NCBI GenBank assembly: GCA_021806645.1
Contig: JAJZQX010000008.1
Location: 62,001-126,000, forward strand
Reading direction: 5' to 3'
From: Myxococcales bacterium
GTDB lineage: Bacteria; Myxococcota; Myxococcia; Myxococcales; Anaeromyxobacteraceae
Length of the DNA: 64,000 nt
A program made the position numbers and the translations under genes. The notes below the pieces were generated by a model that worked only from the letters and a program-made list of their open reading frames with translations, was not told the DNA's origin and searched no databases. Numbering within the stretch: the first letter of the stretch is position 1; each line of letters begins with the position of its first letter. This document shows, piece after piece, positions 27,806 to 36,643 of this stretch.

Positions 27806-28860
27806 GCGCTCGCCCCGCTCACGCCGGCCGCCTCGAAGGTCGCCATCTCGAGGAGCACGGCGATCGAGGCGTCCACCAGCCCCATGGCGAGCGCGGCGCC
27901 GGTCCCTTCGCCGAGCCGGAGGTCGAGGTCGAGGAGCGGCCGGGCCTCCAGCGCCCGGAGCAGGTGGCGGTGGCCACGCTCGACCGACTGGTGCGAGGCG
28001 ATGACGGCGTGGCGGGCGCGCGGGGAGATGCGGACGGCGGCCAGGGCGGCCGCGGTGGCGATGAAGCCGTCGGCCAGCACCGGGACGCGTCGCGCCGCGG
28101 CCCCGAGCACGACGCCGGCCAGGCCGGCGATCTCGAAGCCGCCCAGCGTGGCGAGCGTGCGCACGGGGTCCCAGCCGTCCACCGGATTGGCCTGCAGCAT
28201 CCGGGTCACCACCTGGACCTTGTGGGCGTGGCGCGCGTCGTCGATGCCGGTGCCGCGGCCGGTCACCTCGGCGGGGCTGGCCCCGGTGTAGGCGGCGGCC
28301 AGCGCGCTCGCCGAGGTGGTGTTGGCGATGCCCATCTCGCCGATGCCGAGGAGGCCGACGCCCTGATCGGCCAGCTCGCCGGCCAGGGCGATGCCGGCCT
28401 CGAGGGCTCGCACCACCTCCTCCTCGGTCATGGCCGGCCCCAGCGTGGCGTTGCGGGTGCCCGGACCGATCCGGACGGAGCGGACCTCCGGCATGGGCGG
28501 CAGCGCGCCCTTCACACCCATGTCCACCACCACCACCCGGGCGCCGACCCGGCGCGCCAGCACGTTGATGCCGGCGCCGCCCCGGGCGAAGTTGAGGACC
28601 ATCTGTGCGGTGACCTCCTGCGGGAAGGCGCTCACCCCCTCGTCGGCCACGCCATGGTCGCCGGCCATCACCACCAGCGCCTTCTTCGGCAGCTCGAGAT
28701 CCGCCGAGCCGCGGATGGAGGCGAGCGTGCAGGCCAGTTCCTCGAGGCGGCCGAGGCTCCCGGGCGGCTTGGTCTTGCCGTCGAGGCGGCGCTGCGCCTC
28801 GGCGGCGGCGGCGAGGTCGGGGGCGGGGATGTCTTCCAGGGTGTCGTCGAGCAGGCTCAT
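27802..28860 (-). CDS. cobT: Nicotinate-nucleotide--dimethylbenzimidazole phosphoribosyltransferase
   Basis: A 352-residue enzyme that activates the lower ligand base to alpha-ribazole phosphate. [44 protein letters not shown] and [10 protein letters not shown] are classic CobT segments. A catalytic Glu is visible near the C-terminus ([13 protein letters not shown]). Overlaps cobU by ATGA. Full length. Confidence 0.95.
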   Translation of the reverse strand: MSLLDDTLEDIPAPDLAAAAEAQRRLDGKTKPPGSLGRLEELACTLASIRGSADLELPKKALVVMAGDHGVADEGVSAFPQEVTAQMVLNFARGGAGINVLARRVGARVVVVDMGVKGALPPMPEVRSVRIGPGTRNATLGPAMTEEEVVRALEAGIALAGELADQGVGLLGIGEMGIANTTSASALAAAYTGASPAEVTGRGTGIDDARHAHKVQVVTRMLQANPVDGWDPVRTLATLGGFEIAGLAGVVLGAAARRVPVLADGFIATAAALAAVRISPRARHAVIASHQSVERGHRHLLRALEARPLLDLDLRLGEGTGAALAMGLVDASIAVLLEMATFEAAGVSGASA

Positions 28861-29423
28861 GAGGGATCTCCGTGGTCGGTGACGAGGGTGAGGGGTGCGG
28901 GCCGGAGCCGCAGGATGCAGCCCAGCGCCGCGAGGAAGACGCGGTCGGCCCGCCGCGCCAGGACCTGGTGGGCCCGCCCCGCCACGTCGCGGAAGGTCCG
29001 GCCGAGGGCGCTCTCGGGCACCACGCCCATGCCGACCTCGTTGGTGACCAGGACGGCGTGGAAGGGGCTGGCCTGGAGCAGGTCGGCGAGCCGTGCGACC
29101 TCGAACGCGATGGCCTCGGGCCCGTCACCGCGCAGCAGGAGGTTGGAGAGCCAGAGGGTGAGGCAGTCCACGACCACCACCTCGGGCGGCGCGGCGGCCA
29201 GCGCCACCAGCGCGCCGGGCAGGTCGAGCGGGGCCTCGACGGTGACGAAGTCACCCTCCCGCTCGGTCCGGTGGGCGGCGATGCGGGCGCGCATCTCGTC
29301 GTCGAAGGGCCGCGCCGTGGCCACGAAGGCGCGGCGGCCGCCCAGGCGGCGGGCCAGCGACAGCGCGAAGGCGCTCTTGCCGGAGCGGACGCCGCCGCCG
29401 ACGAGGACGAGCTCGGGCTTCAC
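28857..29423 (-). CDS. cobU: Adenosylcobinamide kinase / adenosylcobinamide-phosphate guanylyltransferase
   Basis: A 188-residue bifunctional enzyme. [12 protein letters not shown] is the P-loop, [14 protein letters not shown] holds the guanylylation region, [13 protein letters not shown] is the Walker B segment, and [12 protein letters not shown] is conserved. The GTG at 29423 is preferred because GGAG stands about 9 bases upstream and it forms a GTGA overlap with the remnant reading frame before it. It is the first intact gene of the operon. Confidence 0.93.
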   Translation of the reverse strand: MKPELVLVGGGVRSGKSAFALSLARRLGGRRAFVATARPFDDEMRARIAAHRTEREGDFVTVEAPLDLPGALVALAAAPPEVVVVDCLTLWLSNLLLRGDGPEAIAFEVARLADLLQASPFHAVLVTNEVGMGVVPESALGRTFRDVAGRAHQVLARRADRVFLAALGCILRLRPAPLTLVTDHGDPS

Positions 29424-29780
29424 GGGAGGTGCTCCAGCAGCCGGGCCGCGACGCCGCGCCGCACCGTCTCGAAGGTGGCCGCGCCGACCATGTGGCCGAG
29501 CGAGGTGTGCTTCCCGGCGTGGGGCGCGCGGGACGCGGCGGCGGTCAACGGCGGCCTTGAGCAGCGTCGTCTTGCCGGCGCCGTTGCCGCCCACCAGCGC
29601 GACGCGCTCGCCGGGGCCCACCAGGAGGTCGAGGTCGCGCAGCACCGGCGGGGCGGCTGGATGCCCGAGCGCGGCGGCGCGGCGCCGCAGCACGCGGAGC
29701 GCTACGGCCACGAAGGGGAGGGCGGCGGCGGTCCAGGGCTCGGCCCAGCCCAGCGGCAGGATCCCGTCGGCCAGGTGCAT
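29420..29780 (-). pseudogene. Collapsed remnant of cbiM, cbiO and probably cbiZ
   Basis: From the ATG at 29780 the frame reads MHLADGILPLGW and about 38 residues of a CbiM-type N-terminus, then continues without a stop into APPVLRDLDLLVGPGERV and GGNGAGKTTLLKA, the start of a CbiO ATPase including Walker A. Right after Walker A homology shifts frame: from about 29552 another frame reads AGKHTSLGHMVGAATFETV and ends at a TGA (29422-29420) overlapping the cobU GTG. I take this last piece for the C-terminus of adenosylcobinamide amidohydrolase CbiZ, from memory of that family. At least two deletions have therefore fused three genes; none can be functional. Confidence 0.7.
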
Positions 29781-29931
29781 GGCCAGCGCGGGCGCCGGGA
29801 TGGGCCCGGCCTCGGCGGCGAGCGCGAGCGCGAGCGCGGAGGCGGGGGAATGGACGGCAGTCGGGGTCCGCCGGGCGATCTCCGCGCCCGGAGAACCGCA
29901 GCCGGAAGGCATGCGGACTCCTCGGCTCCGG

Positions 29932-30112
29932 GTAGGTCTCCTGGCTCGTGGGTTTAGAAGATCGGCTGATCTTCCGCGCTGGCTCGGCCTTCCCCGGCTC
30001 TCGCCGAGTGGCTTCTTCGAGGCAGCTTCCCACTTACAGTGGCGGGACCGCGCCGGCATCGCACCGGCTTCCCTGTTATGCCCTCGCGGGCACCCGAAGC
30101 ATCTGGTTGTGC
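29932..30112 (-). promoter_or_regulatory. Cobalamin (B12) riboswitch
   Basis: Read on the minus strand, the region contains the B12-box features in order: GATGCTTCGGGTGCCC, AACAGGGAAGCCGGTG, GCGGTCCCGCCACTGTAA (about 30050-30030), then GAGCCAGGAGACCTAC near 29950-29934. It lies about 150 bases before the cbiM remnant and 510 before cobU, so it should repress the salvage operon when adenosylcobalamin is abundant. A run of complementary segments (GAAGATC and GATCTTC) in the middle forms an obvious peripheral stem. Confidence 0.93.
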
Positions 30113-30245
30113 CGGCACCGGTAGCGCGCCGGAGCGGGAGGTGTCAAGCAGCGTCTCGCCATCGCGCGAGCGGACGCGCCGCGCCGCCGGGGCTATCCCG
30201 CCGCCGCGCCTCCGGGCGGAGGGCGAGGCGGCCGCGGGGCCCTGG

Positions 30246-30612
30246 CCGACGCTGGTGCTGAGGGTCGCGGCCATCTACGGGCCCGGGCGCGGTCTCCATG
30301 TCGCGCTCCGGACCGGCGCCCGGCCCCGGGTGGACGACGTGGACCGGGTGGTGTCCAGGGTGCACGTAGACGACCTGGCCTCGCTCGGCCTCGCGGCGCT
30401 CGCCTCGGATCTGGCGGGCGCGTTCCCCGTGGCCGACCAGGAACCGGCATCGAGCCGGGAGGTGGCCCGGTTCTGCGAGGAACTCGGGCTGCCCCCGATT
30501 CGACTCGATGGCGAGCCGGGAGGTGCCGGCGCCTGGCGCGTCCGGCGGGTGGACGGGATGGCGATCCTCGCGCACCTCGGCGTCCTCACGACCCGGAGGT
30601 GGCGGGCCGCGC
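30246..30612 (+). pseudogene. 5-prime-truncated NAD-dependent epimerase/SDR remnant
   Basis: In one plus-strand frame the translation LVLRVAAIYGPGRGLH, then VVSRVHVDDLASLGLAAL, then FPVADQEPASSREVARFCEELGLP matches the C-terminal half of YeeZ-like epimerase-fold proteins. The Rossmann N-terminus with the nucleotide-binding Gly motif is missing, and there is no plausible start: the frame is simply open back through the riboswitch. The family's end (VDGMAILAHLGV) is followed by unrelated sequence. It lies opposite the 5-prime side of the riboswitch. Confidence 0.6.
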
Positions 30613-30685
30613 CCAGGTCCTGGGGCGGGGTCGGCGCCAGGATCGGCTCGCCGCGCGCTCGGCGGTCTTCATGGCGCGTGGCTCC

Positions 30686-32170
30686 TCACCGGCGCAGCAC
30701 GGCCACCGCCTCGGCGAGGCGGGTTCCGTACTCGGGGTCGGCCCGGCGGAAGTGGGCGACGGAGCGCTCGATGACGTCCGGCCGGGAGACCTTGGCCAGG
30801 CTGCCGGCGATGTTGGCGACGAGCCGGGCGCGCGCCTCCGCGTCCATGACGCGGTAGAGGGCGCCGGCCTGGACGTAGTCGTCGTCCTCGGCGTGACGGA
30901 CCGGGGCCGCCGGGCCGGTCGTCCCGGTGACGGCGAGGCCGTGCTGGTACGGCGCACCGGTCTCGGCGGGGCCGTCGTAGCTGTTCGGCTCGTAGTTCCT
31001 GGCCCGGCCGCCGTTGTCGCCAGTGCGCATGAAGCCGTCCCGCCCGTAGTTGCGCGCCCCGCCGGGCACGCTCTTCGGCTCGTTGACCGGCAACCGGGTG
31101 TGGTTGATGCCGAGCCGGTAGCGGTGGGCGTCGCCGTAGGCGAAGAGGCGGGCTTGCAGCATCTTGTCGGGCGAGGGCCCGATGCCCGGCACGAAGTGGG
31201 CCGGGTCGAAGGCGGCCTGTTCCACCTCGGCGAAGTAGTTGTCCGGCACCCGATCGAGGACCAGCCTGCCGATGGTGATGAGCGGGTAGTCGCGGTACGG
31301 CCAGACCTTGGTCACGTCGAAGGGGTCGAAGCGGTAGGTGGCGGCCTCCTGCTCCGGCATGACCTGGACCTTGAGGGTCCAGGAGGGGAACTCGCCACGG
31401 CCGATGGCGGCGTACATGTCCGCCTGGTGGTGGGCCGGGTCCTGGCCGCCCAGCCGCTCGGCCTCCTCGCTGGTGAGGCAGCGAACGCCCTGGTCGGTCT
31501 TGAAGTGGAACTTCACCCAGGAGCGCTCTCCGGCGGCGTTGATCCACTGGAAGGTGTGGGAGCCGAACCCGTCCATGTGACGGAGCGAGGCCGGGATGCC
31601 ACGGTCGCCGAAGAGCCAGGTGAACTGGTGGGTGGCCTCGGGTGAGTGGGAGAAGAAGTCCCAGATGTTGTCGGGTTCCTGCCGGTTGGTGAAGGGATCG
31701 TACTTCTGCGAGTGGATGAAGTCGGGGAACTTGATGCCGTCGCGGATGAAGAAGACTGGGGTGTTGTTCCCCACCAGGTCCCAGTTGCCGTCCTCGGTGT
31801 AGAACTTGAGGGCGAAGCCACGCGGGTCGCGGGCCGTGTCGGCGGCGCCACGGGAGCCGGCCACCGTGGAGAACCGCGCGAGGGCGGGCGTGCGCTTCCC
31901 GACCTGCGAGAAGACCTTCATGCTTGTCCAGCGCGAAACCTCGGGGCTGGTGACCTCCAGGTATCCGTAGGCCCCGGTGCCGACGGCGTGGACGATCCGC
32001 TCCGGGATCCGCTCGCGGTTGAAGCGCGCCAGCTTCTCCAGGAGGTGGTGGTCCTGCAGCAGTACCGGACCGGTGGGCCCGGCGGTCTGGGCGTGCTGGT
32101 TGTCGGTGACCGGCGCGCCGGCCTCGGTGGTCAGGGTGATCGGGGTGGTAGGGGTGGGACGCTTGGCCAT
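30686..32170 (-). CDS. katA: Monofunctional heme catalase
   Basis: A 494-residue small-subunit catalase. The distal His is H61 (RIVHAVGTGAYG), the Asn lies in VGNNTPVFFIRDG, and the heme-ligand Tyr in RLFAYGDAHRYRLG. AAGGAG stands 7 bases before the ATG at 32170; the frame is open further upstream but that is antisense to oxyR. The gene is divergent from oxyR, with an OxyR-type operator between, so induction by peroxide is expected. The shape is complete from start to end. Confidence 0.95.
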   Translation of the reverse strand: MAKRPTPTTPITLTTEAGAPVTDNQHAQTAGPTGPVLLQDHHLLEKLARFNRERIPERIVHAVGTGAYGYLEVTSPEVSRWTSMKVFSQVGKRTPALARFSTVAGSRGAADTARDPRGFALKFYTEDGNWDLVGNNTPVFFIRDGIKFPDFIHSQKYDPFTNRQEPDNIWDFFSHSPEATHQFTWLFGDRGIPASLRHMDGFGSHTFQWINAAGERSWVKFHFKTDQGVRCLTSEEAERLGGQDPAHHQADMYAAIGRGEFPSWTLKVQVMPEQEAATYRFDPFDVTKVWPYRDYPLITIGRLVLDRVPDNYFAEVEQAAFDPAHFVPGIGPSPDKMLQARLFAYGDAHRYRLGINHTRLPVNEPKSVPGGARNYGRDGFMRTGDNGGRARNYEPNSYDGPAETGAPYQHGLAVTGTTGPAAPVRHAEDDDYVQAGALYRVMDAEARARLVANIAGSLAKVSRPDVIERSVAHFRRADPEYGTRLAEAVAVLRR

Positions 32171-32250
32171 GGTTCGCTCCTTGCCGGGACCGGGGGAGGT
32201 GGATCCGGTGCCGACCGGGAGACCATGCCCTCGGCCAATCGATAGGGCCA

Positions 32251-32287
32251 AGACATGTATTCTATGAAGCTGATAGTCTGGAGCTAT
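32251..32287. promoter_or_regulatory. OxyR operator between katA and oxyR
   Basis: OxyR sites follow ATAG-N7-CTAT-N7-ATAG-N7-CTAT. Here three of the four elements are exact and correctly spaced: CTAT 32262-32265, ATAG 32273-32276, CTAT 32284-32287; the fourth position (32251-32254) reads AGAC. The last element overlaps the oxyR ATG (32286), which would allow autorepression. On the minus strand a possible katA promoter, TTCATA-N18-TATCGA, starts inside the operator. Confidence 0.7.
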
Positions 32288-33191
32288 GACGCCGCATCCC
32301 TTTTCCCTGCGCCAGCTCCAGTACGCCGTGGCGGTGGCCGAGACCGGCGGGTTTCGTCGCGCCGCCGAGCGCTGCCACGTCTCCCAGCCGTCGCTGAGCG
32401 CCCAGCTGGCCCGGCTGGAGTCGGTGCTGGGCGTCCGCCTCTTCGAGCGGGACCGCCGGCGCGTCCTCCCCACCGCGGCCGGCGAGGAGCTGGTGGCCCG
32501 GGCCCGGCGCGTCCTCACCGGCGCCGACGACCTGGCCGCCGCGGCGGCGCAGCTGGGCGACCCGCTGGCGGGGCCGCTCCACCTCGGCGTCATCCCCACC
32601 GTCTCGCCGTACCTGCTCCCCGTCGCGACCTCGGGGCTGCGGACGCGCTGCCCGCGACTCTCGGTGCGCTGGACCGAGGACCGGACCGACGGGCTCCTGG
32701 CCTCGCTGCGGGAGGGACGGCTGGACGGGGCGCTGCTGGCGCAGGTGGCCGGCCTGGACGACCTGGTGAGCGCCACCGTCGTCGAGGATCCCTTCGTGCT
32801 GGCGGCCACCCACGGTCATCACCTGGTCCGCGGCCGGCGGCCGGCGCGGCTGGCGGACCTCGACGGGGAGACGGCGCTCCTCCTCGAGGACGGGCACTGC
32901 TTGCGGGACCAGGCCCTGGCCCTCTGCGCTCGGGGCAAGGCCCGGGAGGCCGACTTCAGGGCCACCAGCCTCTCCACGCTGGTGCAGATGGTGGTCGGCG
33001 GCGCCGGCGTGACCCTGCTGCCGTCGATGGCGCTGCCGGTGGAGAACCGGCGGGGCGAGCTCACGGTGCGGAGGTTCGAGGCCCCACCGCCAGGGCGCAC
33101 CATCGTGCTGGTCTGGCGGCGGCAGTCGCCCCGCGCGCCGGCGCTCGAGCAGGTGGTCGCGGCACTTCGGGAGAGCGCCCGGCGCGGGTAG
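32286..33191 (+). CDS. oxyR: Hydrogen peroxide-inducible regulator OxyR
   Basis: A 301-residue LysR-type regulator. The N-terminal winged helix includes FRRAAERCHVSQPSLSAQLARLE. The redox pair is present: C205 and C214 in EDGHCLRDQALALC, with the same spacing as Cys199 and Cys208 of E. coli OxyR. It is divergent from katA across 115 bases. The ATG at 32286 lies inside its own operator. Confidence 0.93.
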   Translation: MTPHPFSLRQLQYAVAVAETGGFRRAAERCHVSQPSLSAQLARLESVLGVRLFERDRRRVLPTAAGEELVARARRVLTGADDLAAAAAQLGDPLAGPLHLGVIPTVSPYLLPVATSGLRTRCPRLSVRWTEDRTDGLLASLREGRLDGALLAQVAGLDDLVSATVVEDPFVLAATHGHHLVRGRRPARLADLDGETALLLEDGHCLRDQALALCARGKAREADFRATSLSTLVQMVVGGAGVTLLPSMALPVENRRGELTVRRFEAPPPGRTIVLVWRRQSPRAPALEQVVAALRESARRG

Positions 33192-33316
33192 GCCGCGGGC
33201 CAGCGGCGCCGCGGGAAGAGCGCCCTCGCCGGGAATGCCCGCGGCCAGCCCGGGACGCGGGCCCCGCGTCGAATCGCCGGCTTGTCACGGCCGGGGACCG
33301 TGCCTGGTCTCGATGC

Positions 33317-33778
33317 GTGGGCAACGCGCTCGAAGTGGAGAACCTCTCCGTCGCCTTCGGCGCCACCAAGGTGATCCGCGACCTCAGCTTCGCCGTTCCC
33401 AGGGGCAGCGCACTCGCCGTGATCGGGCCCAACGGCGCCGGGAAGACCGTCCTGTTCCGGGCGCTCATCGGTTCAAGCCCCCACACCGGCCTGGTTCGCT
33501 GGGCGCCGGCGACGCGCATCGGATACGTGCCGCAGAAGCTCGACATCGAGCGCGACCTGCCGGTGACCGGGCACGACCTCCTCGCCGCCAAGGCGGCGGT
33601 CGTGCGTGCCGACGCCCGCGACAACGCCCGCGCGCTCGAACTGGTGAGGCTGGCGCCGGAGCAGGCCGGGCGTCGCATCGGGACGCTCTCGGGTGGCCGC
33701 TTCGCCGGAACCGCTGACTGCGCCAGCGCCGCACCAACGCCGTCATCGGCGCCATCCGCGGCATGCTCGGCTTCCTGA
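33317..33778 (+). pseudogene. Truncated metal-type ABC transporter ATPase
   Basis: From a GTG at 33317 the frame gives an ABC ATPase up to and including the signature: LEVENLSVAFGATK, Walker A IGPNGAGKTVLF, RIGYVPQKLDIERDLPVT and finally GTLSGG. The Q-loop wording is typical of zinc/manganese (ZnuC/MntB-like) ATPases. After LSGG homology stops: Walker B and the H-loop are missing and the frame ends after 25 unrelated residues. In another frame the tail reads RTNAVIGAIRGMLGFLKPVR and stops at 33792, probably the end of a different lost gene. No permease or binding protein is nearby. Confidence 0.75.
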
Positions 33779-33784
33779 AGCCGG

Positions 33785-34372
33785 TCAGGTGAGCCGCGGG
33801 CCGAGGCCGACCACCGCGGCCACGCTGGGGCGAGCAAGAGCCCGTGCTTCCCACCGCGCCAGGCGAGGGAGACCGAGAGACGCAGGCCGGAGGGGCCGGG
33901 GAAGCCTGGCCACGAAGGGCGCGAGGGCGATGTCGGCGATGGAGAACGGGCCAGCGAGGAAGCCCTCCTCGGGGGCATCCCGCTCCAGCGCGGTGAGCGC
34001 CGCCACCACGGCCTGCCCGGCTCGCTCCTTCTCGTCGTCGCTCCCGCGGAGGAGCTTGGGAAGGTGCGGACCCAGGCCCGAGGTGATCCGCTCGTAGAGC
34101 AGGCGGGTCCGGGCGCGGCCCAGCGGGTCCGCGGGGAGGAGGGCTGGCTCGGGCGCGCGGTCCTCGAGGAACTGGAGGATCAGGCTCGAGTCGGGGATGG
34201 CCAACCCGTCCACCACCAGGACCGGCACGCCCCCTGCCGGGTTGAGGGCCAGGAGCGCCGCGGGCTTGTTGGCCAGGTCGACCACGTGCTCGTCCACCGA
34301 GAGCCCCTTCTCGGCCAGGGCGATGCGGACCCGCTGGCTGTAGGGGCAGGTCCAGGCGTGCCAGAGTTCCAT
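33785..34372 (-). CDS. Glutathione S-transferase family protein
   Basis: A 195-residue protein with an N-terminal thioredoxin-like domain (MELWHAWTCPYSQRVRIAL) and an all-alpha C-terminal domain. The Cys in TCPYSQ is at the position used by omega/beta-type and dehydroascorbate-reductase-like GSTs, and GGVPVLVVDG and IPDSSLILQFLED are the glutathione-site blocks. The substrate cannot be read. It ends head-to-head with the truncated ABC gene, the two overlapping by a few bases. Confidence 0.85.
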   Translation of the reverse strand: MELWHAWTCPYSQRVRIALAEKGLSVDEHVVDLANKPAALLALNPAGGVPVLVVDGLAIPDSSLILQFLEDRAPEPALLPADPLGRARTRLLYERITSGLGPHLPKLLRGSDDEKERAGQAVVAALTALERDAPEEGFLAGPFSIADIALAPFVARLPRPLRPASLGLPRLARWEARALARPSVAAVVGLGPRLT

Positions 34373-34410
34373 GTGCTCTCCTCCGCGTACCGGCGGACGT
34401 CACATCGCGC

Positions 34411-35577
34411 TCACATCCCCGGAAGCCGCGGTACCTGCTCGAGCTTCGACGCCTTGTAGTAGGCGCCCCAGGCCTGCTTCATCCAGTGGCCGACCACCGG
34501 GAGCGGGACCATCTGCTCCTTGACGCTGTCGCGGTGGATGTAGGCGGCGCCATTCCCCATGTCGAGTAGGCAGGTGATGCCGAGGTGGGGCAGGTAGCTC
34601 TCCCGCTCGGGGCGACCGGCCTCGAGGGCCCGGACGTTGCCCGCCACCACGCGCGCCATGACCTCGGCGACGTGCCCCTGCTTGGCCCTCCAGTCTGGGC
34701 CCTGCAGCGCGGCGGCGTCGCCGATCGCCCACACGCCGGCGAAACCCGGGACCGCGCAGCCGGCGTCGATCTGGACGAAGCCGGCTTCGTTCTTCGGCAG
34801 GTCCGACGACTTGACGATGGGGTGACCCTCACCGGCCGGCAGGAACAGGACCAGGTCGGCGTCCAGCTTCGACTGGTCCTCGAAGACCACGCCACCGGAC
34901 TCGAACCGATCGATCTTCTTGCCGAAGCGCCTGGCGATGCCGAGCCGGTCGAACATCGACTGGATGGCCCCGACGGCCTTCTTCCCCATCCGCTCGCCGG
35001 GGCTCGGCATGGGGGCGAAGAAGGTCAGCTCGAACGCGTCGCGGAGTCCGCGGCGCCGCAGCAGCGTGTCGACGTTGAACATGACCTCGAATACGGGCCC
35101 GCCGCGGACGGCCGAGGTGTCCTTGGGATTTCCCCCGAAGCCCATGGCGATCCGCCCGCTCCCCTTGGCCAGGAGCGCGTCGAGCGCCTCGTGGAGGCGC
35201 AGGACGTTCTCCGGCGCACCACCCAGCGTGAAGGTCTGCTCGACGCCCCTGGGCTTGAGCCGGTCGCCGCCCATGGCGACGATCAGGTGGTCGGCGGCGA
35301 ACTCGGCCCCGTTCACGGTCGCCGACCGGCGCGCCGCTGAGATCGACTCGACCGCCCCCTCGACGAAGGTGAAGCCGTGGCGCCGAGCGGCGTCCCCGAG
35401 GTCCAGCTTCACCTGGTCGAGCGAGCGCTCGCCGGTCACGACCCAGATGGAGGTCGGGTAGATGAATAGGAATGGGCGGTCTGAGACCAGGGTGACCTCG
35501 AGCCCGGCCTTGCGGAGCTGGATGGCCGCCTCGAGTCCCGCGAATCCGCCACCTATGACGAGCGATGTCTTGGTCAT
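34411..35577 (-). CDS. FAD-dependent oxidoreductase of the sulfide:quinone reductase type
   Basis: A 388-residue flavoprotein. GGGFAGLEAAIQLRKAGL is the FAD Rossmann motif; GCAVPGFAGVWAIGDAA is the second FAD block; the C-terminal TCLLDMGNGAAYIHRD and an amphipathic tail resemble SQR-type membrane-bound enzymes. The paired redox cysteines of true SQR are not obvious: only the Cys in GCAVPG and the one in TCLLDM are near expected places. The ATG at 35577 is used although the frame is open upstream. Next to CcdA and thioredoxins, a role in sulfide or thiol redox is plausible; type II NADH dehydrogenase is an alternative. Confidence 0.8.
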   Translation of the reverse strand: MTKTSLVIGGGFAGLEAAIQLRKAGLEVTLVSDRPFLFIYPTSIWVVTGERSLDQVKLDLGDAARRHGFTFVEGAVESISAARRSATVNGAEFAADHLIVAMGGDRLKPRGVEQTFTLGGAPENVLRLHEALDALLAKGSGRIAMGFGGNPKDTSAVRGGPVFEVMFNVDTLLRRRGLRDAFELTFFAPMPSPGERMGKKAVGAIQSMFDRLGIARRFGKKIDRFESGGVVFEDQSKLDADLVLFLPAGEGHPIVKSSDLPKNEAGFVQIDAGCAVPGFAGVWAIGDAAALQGPDWRAKQGHVAEVMARVVAGNVRALEAGRPERESYLPHLGITCLLDMGNGAAYIHRDSVKEQMVPLPVVGHWMKQAWGAYYKASKLEQVPRLPGM

Positions 35578-35585
35578 GATGTCCT

Positions 35586-36233
35586 CTACATCCCCACGAA
35601 GAGCATCCCCTTCGTCAGGATGATCAGGCCGAAGGTCACCAGCAGGATCCCTGAGGCCCAGCGCACCACCAGGGGGTGGGCCGCCACGGCCCGGATCCGC
35701 TGCCGCAGCGCCTGCGAACCGTACCCGACCGCCAGCATGGGGAAGGCGAACCCGGCCGAGTAGGCGAGCAGCATGAGGACGCCGGCCAGGAGCGTGCCCC
35801 GCGTCGCCACCGTGGCCAGGACGCCCGACAACATGGGGCCGACGCATGGGATCCAGACCAGGCCGAGGCTGAGCCCCAGCACGAGGCCGGACCAGCGCCC
35901 CCGGCCCGGCGCCCGGATGCCCTGTAGCCAGGTGAGGCGCTTGAAGAGGTTCACGTCGGCCAGGAGCAGCAGGCCGAAGAGGACGACCAGGCCGCCGACC
36001 CCCTTCTCCAGGTAAGGAAGGAACCGCCCGGCCGCGCCACCGAGCAGGCTGGTCAGCACCCCCATCACCATGAAGCTCACGGCGATGCCGGCCACCACCA
36101 GGGCCGGCCGAGAGCGGTCTTCGTCGGTGGTGCCGGTGACCAGGAGAGGCACCACCGGCAGGACGCACGGGCTGGCCACGCTGGCCAGGCCCGCGGCGAA
36201 GGAGAGGGCGAGCGACGAGAGCCCGAGGCCCAT
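35586..36233 (-). CDS. ccdA: CcdA/DsbD-like thiol:disulfide transmembrane transporter
   Basis: A 215-residue, six-helix membrane protein. The two redox cysteines sit in the expected places: C23 in ASPCVLPVVPL and C130 in WIPCVGPML. CcdA moves reducing power from cytoplasmic thioredoxin to the periplasm. The ATG at 36233 overlaps the preceding stop as TGATG (a GTG one codon earlier is also possible). It is the third gene of a coupled set with two thioredoxin-fold proteins, which would be its cytoplasmic donor and periplasmic acceptor. Confidence 0.92.
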   Translation of the reverse strand: MGLGLSSLALSFAAGLASVASPCVLPVVPLLVTGTTDEDRSRPALVVAGIAVSFMVMGVLTSLLGGAAGRFLPYLEKGVGGLVVLFGLLLLADVNLFKRLTWLQGIRAPGRGRWSGLVLGLSLGLVWIPCVGPMLSGVLATVATRGTLLAGVLMLLAYSAGFAFPMLAVGYGSQALRQRIRAVAAHPLVVRWASGILLVTFGLIILTKGMLFVGM

Positions 36234-36643
36234 CACGGCGCCAGGAGCTGGCGGACCTGCCTGTCCGGCTGGATTCCCGGGGTGGCCCGGCGGAGCTCCA
36301 CGCCGTTGCCGTCGGTCACGATGAGCTGGGGGAGGGAGCGGATGCCGTACTCCTCGAAGCGGGCGAGGTCGCCCGGCTCGGTGGTCCGGTAGTAGACGAG
36401 CTGCGCCCGCGAGGCCAGGTCCGGCATGCCGCGGAGGATCTCGTCCTGCATCTGGCAGGGGCGGCCGTTCGGGTTCATGAAGAAGACCAGGCGCGGCCGC
36501 GTCCCGGTGACGGGCGCCGCCGATGGCGCGGGGGAACCCGCCACGGGCGCCGCGAGCTGGACCGGAGCCGACGAGGCGTTCGAGCAGGCCGCCAGCGAGA
36601 GGGTGACGAGGACGAGAGCGGCTGTCTTCATGCGTGCGTTCAT
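36233..36643 (-). CDS. Lipoprotein with degenerate thioredoxin fold
   Basis: A 136-residue protein with a signal peptide and lipobox ending at C20 (LSLAAC). The mature part has a thioredoxin-like outline: LVFFMNPNGRPCQMQDEI, then a middle helix, then SLPQLIVTDGNG with the cis-Pro. The active site has only one cysteine (C63, in NGRPC) instead of CxxC, so it cannot cycle as a normal dithiol. Starts by ATGA overlap with the thioredoxin upstream and overlaps ccdA downstream. Probably a periplasmic partner of CcdA. Confidence 0.8.
   Translation of the reverse strand: MNARMKTAALVLVTLSLAACSNASSAPVQLAAPVAGSPAPSAAPVTGTRPRLVFFMNPNGRPCQMQDEILRGMPDLASRAQLVYYRTTEPGDLARFEEYGIRSLPQLIVTDGNGVELRRATPGIQPDRQVRQLLAP

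Noticed and set aside
32171-32809. Upstream extension of the katA frame
   Set aside because: Antisense to oxyR; the ATG at 32170 has a proper ribosome-binding site and fits catalase length.
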